Assembly (NCBI GenBank): GCA_913062735.1
Contig: CAJXWI010000110.1
Coordinates: 1-7,627, forward strand
Length of the DNA stretch: 7,627 bases
Source: an uncultured Arcobacter sp.
GTDB lineage: Bacteria; Campylobacterota; Campylobacteria; Campylobacterales; Arcobacteraceae
Direction: 5' to 3'
Both the position numbers and the translations under genes were made by a program. The notes under the pieces are model-generated. The model saw nothing but the letters and a program-made list of their open reading frames with translations. It was not told where the DNA came from and searched no databases. Shown here piece by piece: positions 1 to 5,329 of the stretch (positions are counted from its first letter, which is position 1; the number at the start of each line of letters is the position of its first letter).

Positions 1-872
1 ATTCTCAAAGAGAGATGGAAATTCTTATAGATTATGTTGCAAAACAAAAAGAAAATGGTGCGGTTATTGATATGCTTGATGCCAAAACTGTAAAAAGTAT
101 GGTGCCCCAGGTTGCAGATGATATTTTAGGAGGAAGTTTTTCTAAAAATGATGCCATTGTTAATCCCTTAAATCTTACACATGGGTTTTTACAAGCTTCT
201 ACTGAAATGGGTGCGACTTTATTTCAAAATACTAAAATATTAGATATTAAGCTTAAAGACTCTTGCGTTTCTGATGTAGTAACAATTCATGGAAGCTTTG
301 AGGCTGATATTGTTATTAATGCAACAGGTGCATATGGAGCATCTATTGCATCCATGGTAAATTTAGAGGTTCCTTTAAAACCACGAAAAGGTGAAATCCT
401 TGTTACTTCACCAAAGAGAAAGTTGCTTGATTATCCATTGTTATCTGCAACATATATTGCTGCAAAATATGATCCTGAAATTGCAGCAAAAGGTACAGGC
501 TTTGCCATTGAGCAAGTACCAAATGGAAATATACTAATCGGTTCAACAAGGGAATTTGTAGATTTTGATAGGGAAAGTACTGTAAAAGGTTTACAAAGTA
601 TCACTTCAAGTATTTCAAAAACATTACCTGGATTAGGTGATTTAAATATTATTAGAGATTTTGCAGGTTTAAGACCCTATACCCCTGATGGATTACCTTT
701 AATTGGAGAGCATGAGAAAGTAAAAGGGTTTTTCTTTGCTTGTGGACATGAAGGTGATGGAATTACATTATCTGCAATTACAGGAAAAGTTGTTGCTGAA
801 ATGATTGATGGTGTTGAACCAGAATTTGACATGAGTTACTTTGATCCTGCACGTTTTGATGAAAAGGAATAA
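1..872 (+). CDS. DAO-family FAD-dependent oxidoreductase, catalytic subunit (5'-truncated)
   Basis: This is the C-terminal part (289 codons visible) of a D-amino-acid-oxidase-like flavoenzyme. The frame is open to the window edge (first full codon at 3, reading SQRE before the Met at 15), so the Met at 15 is probably internal; family members are usually about 370-420 aa, and the missing part should carry the GxGxxG FAD fold. Visible landmarks are the mid-protein strand IVINATGAYG (about 309-341), typical of the FAD domain of DAO proteins, and near the end LRPYTPDGLPLIG (about 670-708) followed by ACGHEGDGITLSAITG, the conserved FAD-closing segment of HcnC, LhpB and opine-oxidase-type subunits. 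The two next genes supply the partner subunits of such complexes, supporting oxidation of an amino acid, imino acid or opine. The exact substrate is not readable; glycine (HcnC-like), D-hydroxyproline, D-proline and opines are all possible. Confidence 0.88.
   Translation, partial: SQREMEILIDYVAKQKENGAVIDMLDAKTVKSMVPQVADDILGGSFSKNDAIVNPLNLTHGFLQASTEMGATLFQNTKILDIKLKDSCVSDVVTIHGSFEADIVINATGAYGASIASMVNLEVPLKPRKGEILVTSPKRKLLDYPLLSATYIAAKYDPEIAAKGTGFAIEQVPNGNILIGSTREFVDFDRESTVKGLQSITSSISKTLPGLGDLNIIRDFAGLRPYTPDGLPLIGEHEKVKGFFFACGHEGDGITLSAITGKVVAEMIDGVEPEFDMSYFDPARFDEKE
862..868 (+). promoter_or_regulatory. Ribosome binding site fixing the start of the [2Fe-2S] gene
   Basis: AAAAGGA lies inside the last codons of the preceding oxidoreductase gene, 8 nt before the ATG at 877. 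It favours that ATG over the longer in-frame possibilities (TTG at 841, ATG at 859), which would add residues with no counterpart in the ferredoxin-like family. Confidence 0.6.
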
Positions 873-876
873 TGTA

Positions 877-1119
877 ATGAATACGAGTACTGTTAAAATT
901 GGAAATATTAAATTTAAAGTTAATAATGGTGAATTACTGCTTTTTTCATTAATGAATGAAGGAATATTTACTTTAGGAAAATCGCAAAATAGAAATCGCG
1001 GAGGTTTCTGTGGAATGGGCGTGTGTCAAGAGTGTTTGATTGAATTAAAAGATGGCAAGAGCAAATTAGCTTGTCAGACAATAGTTCAAAGTGATATGGA
1101 GATTATGGATTATGAATAA
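877..1119 (+). CDS. Small [2Fe-2S]-binding subunit (HcnA-like) of the flavoenzyme complex
   Basis: An 80-aa ferredoxin-like protein of the Fer2_4 type found as the small subunit of HcnABC, hydroxyproline dehydrogenase and sarcosine-oxidase-like complexes. The cluster ligands are visible: Cys45, Cys50 and Cys53 in GGFCGMGVCQEC, and Cys66 in LACQT, giving the C-x4-C-x2-C-x12-C spacing of plant-type [2Fe-2S] centres. The N-terminal half (VKIGNIKFKVNNGELLLFSL) matches the beta-grasp strands ahead of the cluster loop. Its role is expected to be electron transfer within the complex, in the cytoplasm or at the inner face of the membrane. The start at 877 is 4 nt after the upstream stop and has a good ribosome binding site; the stop overlaps the next gene by 8 nt, so translation of the subunits is probably coupled. 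Confidence 0.88.
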   Translation: MNTSTVKIGNIKFKVNNGELLLFSLMNEGIFTLGKSQNRNRGGFCGMGVCQECLIELKDGKSKLACQTIVQSDMEIMDYE

Positions 1120-2506
1120 TGAATATGATGTCGTTATTGTAGGAGCTGGTTTTGGAGGAATTCAAGCTGCTCTAACTTTAGAAAAATATAAATTAAAAGT
1201 TTGTGTAATAGATGAAGGAGTACTTCCTGGTGGACAATTTATACGATATAGCGAAAATAATAAAAATTCAAATACCCCACCAACTTACGTAAAGGGATTA
1301 GAGTTAGTTAAACAATTTAATGAAAGCACTGTGACTTATTTACAAGAATCTACTTTGATTTTTATTAATAATACAAAAGAAATGATTGTTAAATTAAAAG
1401 ATGATAGTTTAAAAAGATTAAATCCTAAGACAATAATTTTAGCCACAGGTGCCAGTGAAATTGTACATCCTTTTTTAGGATGGGATCTTCCTGGAATCAT
1501 GACTACAGGGGCATTACAAATTTTGTTAAAAACAAGTGGGAAAAGATTTTCAGATGAAATTACAATTGCAGGAAGTGGTATATTACCTTATGCAGCAGCT
1601 TCAACGTGGTTAGATAAGGGTGGAAAAATTTCTAATTTTTATGATTCAAACAATTTTTCAAAAAAATTATCAATGTTAACATCTGCCTTGTCTTCTAAAG
1701 ATAAAAGATCTGATTTATTTGCACTGCTTCCTGATATGTTAAAAATACAAATGAAAGCAAAAAATAATACAAAAATTATTGAAGCAAGAGGTAATGGTAA
1801 ACTTGAAAGTATTGTTCTGGCAAAGGTTGACAGGGACGGTAATGTTATTAAAGGAAGTGAGTTTGAAAAAAAAGTATCTTTATTAGCAATTGGAAATGGA
1901 TTGATTGCTAATACTGAAGCTGCTATAACTGCGGGATGTAAAACTGTATATGACGAAAAACTAGGTGGTTTAATTGTTGATGTTGATGATTATCTAGAAA
2001 CATCAATAAAAGGTATTTTTACTATTGGCGCATCAACTGGGATTTGTGGGGCAGATAAATCTCAACTTGAAGGTGAATTAAGTGCATATTCAGTCTTAAA
2101 TCAATTGAATAAAATTAGCAAAACCAATTTCAAAAATAAAACCAGCAATTTAAGAGTTCAACGACATAAGATGATGAAGTTTACTAACTTATTGTCAAGT
2201 ATGCAAGAAGCCAACCTTAATGAACTAAATAACCTTGACGATAATACAACCATTTGTAGATGTGAAAATATAAAAATAGGTTTCATTAAAGAAGCAATAG
2301 AAAATGGTTCTACTAGTATAAACTCTATTAAAAAAAGAACACGTGCAGGTATGGGGAATTGTCAAGGGAAAACATGTTCTCAATTGGTTCGTAATATATT
2401 AATGAGTAATGGAGTTAAAGATACAAGTGCAATAAAAGCGAGACCGCCTTTACGACCAACAAGTATTAATATACTATCAAGCAAAATAACATTTTTAGAA
2501 CAATAA
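1112..2506 (+). CDS. FAD-dependent oxidoreductase with C-terminal BFD-like [2Fe-2S] domain (HcnB/opine oxidase subunit A type)
   Basis: A 464-aa pyridine-nucleotide-disulphide-oxidoreductase-fold flavoprotein. Residues 6-16 (DVVIVGAGFGG) give a perfect GxGxxG FAD site, and IILATGASE is the usual ATG motif closing the first domain. HPFLGWDLPGIMTTGALQ is characteristic of the HcnB, OoxA and sarcosine oxidase alpha group. A second dinucleotide-fold motif, AGSGILP (from Ala153), lacks the third glycine. The C-terminus has Cys382, Cys384, Cys417 and Cys422 (CRC ... GNCQGKTC), a BFD-like [2Fe-2S] domain. This subunit should mediate electron transfer with the DAO and small iron-sulphur subunits encoded just upstream. 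I chose ATG 1112 rather than GTG 1091 because it sits right before the FAD motif and has GGAG 10 nt upstream; it overlaps the previous gene by 8 nt. The substrate remains unassigned. Confidence 0.9.
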   Translation: MNNEYDVVIVGAGFGGIQAALTLEKYKLKVCVIDEGVLPGGQFIRYSENNKNSNTPPTYVKGLELVKQFNESTVTYLQESTLIFINNTKEMIVKLKDDSLKRLNPKTIILATGASEIVHPFLGWDLPGIMTTGALQILLKTSGKRFSDEITIAGSGILPYAAASTWLDKGGKISNFYDSNNFSKKLSMLTSALSSKDKRSDLFALLPDMLKIQMKAKNNTKIIEARGNGKLESIVLAKVDRDGNVIKGSEFEKKVSLLAIGNGLIANTEAAITAGCKTVYDEKLGGLIVDVDDYLETSIKGIFTIGASTGICGADKSQLEGELSAYSVLNQLNKISKTNFKNKTSNLRVQRHKMMKFTNLLSSMQEANLNELNNLDDNTTICRCENIKIGFIKEAIENGSTSINSIKKRTRAGMGNCQGKTCSQLVRNILMSNGVKDTSAIKARPPLRPTSINILSSKITFLEQ

Positions 2507-2516
2507 GAGGGAAATA

Positions 2517-3260
2517 ATGAAATTATTATTAATAGGCGTTGGGAATATGGGTGCAGCGATGCTTCAAGGCTTGCAAACCCATGATATTTGCGTAGTTGTG
2601 CGAAATGAAAAAAAATCAAGGATATTGGAAAAGCAGTTTCCCAATGTTGAAATTGTAAATAGTATCCCAAATTTAGATGGATATATTGTAATACTTGCTA
2701 TCAAACCAAATGCACTTGATGGGCTTTTTGTGCAAGGAAAGGCTGAGGGACTTATTTCAATACTTGCAGGAGTGAGTATAAGTAAATTAATTGAGAAGAT
2801 AAATTCTCACTCCTATGTACGAGCTATGCCCAATATGGCAGCACAAGTTCAAGAGTCTGCTACATCAATGTGTGGAGATAAAAAACTTAAAGACATCTCA
2901 ATTGAGATTTTAAATTCTATTGGAGAGTGTTTTTGGCTATCTAGTGAAGAAGAACTAGATATTGCAACAGGACTTGCAGGTTCTGCTCCTGCATGGTTGG
3001 CTCTTGTTGCTGAAGGCCTAAGTGATGGTGCAGTGAATATGGGATTAAAAAGAGATATCACTTATAAATTTATTGCCAAACTTTTTCAAGGGACTGGTAA
3101 AGTCTTAGAACAAGAACATCCTGCCATCTTAAAAGACAAAGTTACTTCTCCAAAAGGTACCACAATTGCTGGAATCAAAAAACTTGAAGAAGCAAAAGTA
3201 AGAGACGCTTTCATGAATGCGATAGAAGCATCTTGTGTGAGAGCTAAAAGTTTAAGATAA
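2517..3260 (+). CDS. proC: Pyrroline-5-carboxylate reductase
   Basis: A 247-aa P5C reductase, a little shorter than the 260-270 aa of many bacteria. It reduces 1-pyrroline-5-carboxylate to L-proline with NAD(P)H in the cytoplasm, the last step of proline synthesis. The Rossmann motif GVGNMG is at residues 7-12, AIKP at 61-64, RAMPN at 102-106, the dimer-helix segment GLAGSAPAW at 152-160, and the family signature TSPKGTTIAG at 210-219. Two positions differ from the commonest form (GSAPAW rather than GSGPAY, SPKGTT rather than SPGGTT), but the active-site region is otherwise intact. The gene starts 10 nt after the flavoenzyme stop with a strong GAGGGA site at 2507-2512, so it is very probably co-transcribed. 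This context allows either ordinary proline synthesis or a role in handling the product of the upstream oxidase, for example a pyrroline carboxylate. The family assignment is firm; the pathway role is inferred. Confidence 0.94.
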   Translation: MKLLLIGVGNMGAAMLQGLQTHDICVVVRNEKKSRILEKQFPNVEIVNSIPNLDGYIVILAIKPNALDGLFVQGKAEGLISILAGVSISKLIEKINSHSYVRAMPNMAAQVQESATSMCGDKKLKDISIEILNSIGECFWLSSEEELDIATGLAGSAPAWLALVAEGLSDGAVNMGLKRDITYKFIAKLFQGTGKVLEQEHPAILKDKVTSPKGTTIAGIKKLEEAKVRDAFMNAIEASCVRAKSLR

Positions 3261-3285
3261 ATTATAAAACTTAATAAGGTAAATT

Positions 3286-4218
3286 ATGAGTATATTTTTT
3301 GCATTGATTTCTAAAATTATTCCAATTTATCTTAACGTTGTGATTGGCTTTTTCGCAACAAGATTTTTAAAAATTAAAAGTGAACAAATTGCTTTTATCG
3401 TTGTGTATTTCTTGGCTCCTTTGGTTATATTATTTGCTACGTTATCTATAGAAATTAGTTTACAGCTAATTTCAATTCCCATAATGATCTTTACCTTTAG
3501 TACCCTTAGTGCTTTTTACGCTTTACATAACTACAAAAGACATTGGAGTGATTCTTCAATAAACACCTTGGCATTTACTTGTGGTTCTGGAAATACTGGT
3601 TATTTTGGAATACCCTTAGCCATGATAATTTTAGAACCGCAGTATGTAAATATTTTTATTTTCATAACCATTGCTTCAACCATGTATGAATATACAGTTG
3701 GATTTTATGTTACTGCTAAAGGTTCTTTTTCAAGTATTCAAAGTTTAAAGAAAATGCTGAAACTTCCTTTAATATATTCTTTTATTTTGGGAATAAGTCT
3801 TAATATGTTAGGTTTTAATATTCCAGAGGTGGTAGTCCCTTATTTTGAATATATTAAATATGTATATGGATTATTTGGAATGATGATTTTAGGAATGAGT
3901 TTTTCTGGTTTTAATTTATCAGATGGTTTTGATAAGAAATATATTTCAATATCCTATTTTCATAAGTTTTTAATTTGGCCAGCTTTTATGCTTATAATCC
4001 AAATTATTGATAGGCTGTATTTTGGGTTTTTTAATAAAGATATATATTTTATACTATTTTTATTTTCAATTGTCCCCATGGCTGGGAATACAGTTACTTT
4101 TGCCGTTCTGTTAAATGCAAAACCTCAAAAAGCTTGTTTTACAGTTTTATTGTCAACATTAATATCTTTATTGAGTATTCCTGCAATGTTATTTTTATAT
4201 GAAATGTACATTATTTAA
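3286..4218 (+). CDS. AEC-family (auxin efflux carrier-like) transporter
   Basis: A 310-aa, very hydrophobic inner-membrane protein with about ten predicted membrane segments (roughly residues 5-27, 33-55, 58-80, 92-116, 119-143, 158-178, 184-209, 220-243, 252-275 and 284-308). GSGNTGYFGIP at 100-110 in the fourth segment and PMAGNTVTFAVLLNA at 265-279 near the end are the paired broken-helix motifs (N-[TG]-x-[FL]-G-[IV]-P and the later GN/T motif) of the AEC family, which includes bacterial malate and malonate carriers and plant PIN proteins. The substrate is unknown; bacterial members usually carry small organic acids or amino acid derivatives. It starts 25 nt after proC with AAGG at 3276-3279, 6 nt from the ATG, and probably closes the operon, so it may import the substrate or export a product of the upstream oxidase. 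No clear terminator follows it. Confidence 0.87.
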   Translation: MSIFFALISKIIPIYLNVVIGFFATRFLKIKSEQIAFIVVYFLAPLVILFATLSIEISLQLISIPIMIFTFSTLSAFYALHNYKRHWSDSSINTLAFTCGSGNTGYFGIPLAMIILEPQYVNIFIFITIASTMYEYTVGFYVTAKGSFSSIQSLKKMLKLPLIYSFILGISLNMLGFNIPEVVVPYFEYIKYVYGLFGMMILGMSFSGFNLSDGFDKKYISISYFHKFLIWPAFMLIIQIIDRLYFGFFNKDIYFILFLFSIVPMAGNTVTFAVLLNAKPQKACFTVLLSTLISLLSIPAMLFLYEMYII

Positions 4219-4245
4219 GTTATTAAAGTTATTGGTTAAGTTATT
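4217..4245 (+). repeat. Three direct copies of AAGTTATT
   Basis: AAGTTATT occurs at 4217-4224, 4226-4233 and 4238-4245, just past the transporter stop codon (start-to-start spacing 9 and 12 nt) and about 30 nt upstream of the candidate -10 box of the next gene. In AT-rich DNA this could be chance; it could also be a tandem site for a regulator. The first copy overlaps the stop codon. Confidence 0.4.
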
Positions 4246-4275
4246 TATTAAATAGAAACTTATAAATATCCTTGT

Positions 4276-4281
4276 TATACT
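4276..4281 (+). promoter_or_regulatory. Candidate -10 box for the solute-binding protein gene
   Basis: TATACT lies 24 nt before the ATG at 4306, with the ribosome binding site AAAAGG at 4294-4299. A start of transcription near 4288 would give a leader of about 18 nt. There is no recognisable TTGACA box upstream, only T- and A-rich sequence, which is usual for the main sigma factor promoters of Campylobacterota. The 87-nt gap after the transporter gene also argues for a separate transcription unit. Confidence 0.45.
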
Positions 4282-4305
4282 AAACATTGAACTAAAAGGT
4301 AAAAT

Positions 4306-5061
4306 ATGAAGAAACTTATTATTCTAATGGGGCTTTTTTTTATTACTTATGCAAGTTGTTCAGAAAAAGTATTTACTTTTGTTACATTAGATTATCCCCC
4401 GTTTATAAGTGAAAAGTTAATAAAAGAAAATAAATCATGGGTATTAGATGTTGTAAAAGCTGCCTTAGAACCACAGGGTTATAAGATTCAAGTTGTAATA
4501 AAACCTTGGGCCAGAGCATTACATGAGGCAAAAAATGGTGATCATGATGGTTTATATGCTGCTGGATGGACAAAAGAAAGATTGTCATTTTTTGAATATA
4601 GTGTGCCAATAGGACAAATTACAAAAGGTTTTTTCAAACGTAAAGATAGAGAGGATGTTACTTTTACAGGAGAACTTTCTAGCTTGAAAAATTATAAAAT
4701 TGCAGTTGGACGTGGTTTTATTACGACTGTTGAGTTTGATAATGCTAGTTACTTAAATAAACTTGTTTTGCAAAACTCCAAACAAGGTCTTAAAATGTTA
4801 TATAAAAATAGAGTTGATTTAGTTGTTGCCAGTAAAGAGGTTGATGATTATCGATTTCAAGAATTAATAATTCAATTTCCCAATATTAAAAAAGAAATTA
4901 TTTTTATAAAACAAAGTCTTAGTATACAAATTTTGTATATGGCAATATCAAAAAGAGCTAAAAACTACCAAATCAAATTACGTGACTTGAATATAGGATT
5001 ACAAAAAATTATGCTTGATGGAACATACATTAAAATATTAAGAAAACATGGGGTAATGTGA
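4306..5061 (+). CDS. Secreted solute-binding protein, SBP_bac_3 (amino-acid-binding-like) family
   Basis: A 251-aa periplasmic binding protein of the type II fold. Residues 1-19 form a signal peptide (MKK, then the hydrophobic LIILMGLFFITYAS); Cys18 lies where a lipoprotein cysteine could be, but Tyr at -3 is a poor lipobox, so lipidation is uncertain. The mature part begins with the first strand and ligand loop FVTLDYPPF (25-33), then the hinge-proximal PWARAL (67-72) and DGLYAAGWTKERLSFFEYS (81-99), all usual in this family; the second lobe includes YKIAVGRGF (130-138) and LYKNRVDLVVAS (165-176). The PWxRAL subgroup is often encoded without permease or ATPase genes, as here. It may act as a soluble ligand sensor or work with a distant transporter. 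The ligand is unknown; polar amino acids are the usual family guess. The next gene is a chemoreceptor, which is suggestive but does not prove a partnership. Confidence 0.87.
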   Translation: MKKLIILMGLFFITYASCSEKVFTFVTLDYPPFISEKLIKENKSWVLDVVKAALEPQGYKIQVVIKPWARALHEAKNGDHDGLYAAGWTKERLSFFEYSVPIGQITKGFFKRKDREDVTFTGELSSLKNYKIAVGRGFITTVEFDNASYLNKLVLQNSKQGLKMLYKNRVDLVVASKEVDDYRFQELIIQFPNIKKEIIFIKQSLSIQILYMAISKRAKNYQIKLRDLNIGLQKIMLDGTYIKILRKHGVM

Positions 5062-5139
5062 GTTAATGTTCTTTTAGTAATAATTATCTCATTTTATATT
5101 TAAATCTATAACTCCTCTTATCTTCATAAATACTCATCT

Positions 5140-5164
5140 AAAAGTCTGAGATATAGGTCTTTTT
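5140..5164 (+). terminator. Weak terminator-like hairpin after the solute-binding protein gene
   Basis: AAAAG at 5140-5144 pairs with CTTTT at 5159-5163, followed by a T·T mismatch, a C-G pair and a T-G wobble, closing an 8-nt loop. The right arm runs straight into a five-T tract (5160-5164). The stem is short and AU-rich, so this is only a candidate for rho-independent termination about 80 nt past the stop codon. Confidence 0.3.
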
Positions 5165-5205
5165 AATTACTCTATAGATATTTATTCTTTTGATTTTATA
5201 CTTAT

Positions 5206-5211
5206 TATAAT
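5206..5211 (+). promoter_or_regulatory. Candidate -10 box (distal) for the chemoreceptor gene
   Basis: A perfect TATAAT preceded by a T-rich stretch and followed directly by an A9 run. No -35 match is present at normal spacing (TTGATT at 5190-5195 is too close). It would give a leader of about 110 nt before the ATG at 5330. Confidence 0.3.
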
Positions 5212-5277
5212 AAAAAAAAATTCCAAATAAATTCCTATTAAAATCACTTTTTTATCACATAATTCTTTTAAAATTCT

Positions 5278-5283
5278 TATATT
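5278..5283 (+). promoter_or_regulatory. Candidate -10 box (proximal) for the chemoreceptor gene
   Basis: TATATT, 46 nt before the ATG, behind T-rich runs (TTTTTTAT and TTCTTTTA) resembling the periodic T-rich upstream pattern of Campylobacter sigma-70 promoters. I do not see the GC-containing -10 expected for the flagellar sigma-28 factor or the GG...GC pair of sigma-54. Confidence 0.3.
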
Positions 5284-5329
5284 ACATAGCTGAATCGTAA
5301 ATACTACAGCTTGTTTTGAAGGATTTTAT

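Larger units (their letters stand above)
5062..5329. other. Intergenic region before the chemoreceptor gene
   Basis: 268 nt without a supportable gene on either strand; the longest reverse-strand ATG frame I could follow is 17 codons and has no ribosome binding site. The stretch is extremely AT-rich and contains a weak hairpin right after the stop codon (5060-5067 with 5083-5090, one mismatch), a second hairpin with a T-run (5140-5164), two candidate -10 boxes (5206-5211 and 5278-5283), the palindrome TCTATAGA at 5171-5178 and an A9 run at 5212-5220. Confidence 0.6.

Noticed and set aside
841..876. Upstream TTG/ATG starts extending the [2Fe-2S] protein by up to 12 residues
   Set aside because: They overlap the previous gene, give a non-family N-terminus, and the ATG at 877 has a well placed AAAAGGA site.
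2380..2670. Reverse-strand open frame of 96 codons across the end of the FAD oxidoreductase and the start of proC
   Set aside because: It overlaps two firmly identified genes and their ribosome binding site, and the translation shows no family features.
2849..3061. Reverse-strand open frame of 70 codons inside proC
   Set aside because: Shadow of the conserved ProC core; low-complexity Ser/Ala-rich translation.
4403..4609. Reverse-strand open frame of 68 codons inside the solute-binding protein gene
   Set aside because: His- and Leu-rich translation opposite a well supported gene; no independent signals.
5060..5090. Hairpin directly at the stop codon of the solute-binding protein gene
   Set aside because: The stem has only seven pairs with a mismatch, a 15-nt loop and no clean T-run after it, so it is not convincing as a terminator.
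5079..5136. Reverse-strand 17-codon ATG frame in the intergenic region
   Set aside because: Too short, no ribosome binding site, and no recognisable peptide features.
5212..5220. A9 homopolymer as a possible phase-variable tract
   Set aside because: Nine A bases in non-coding DNA this AT-rich is unremarkable, and it is not placed between a clear -35 and -10 pair.
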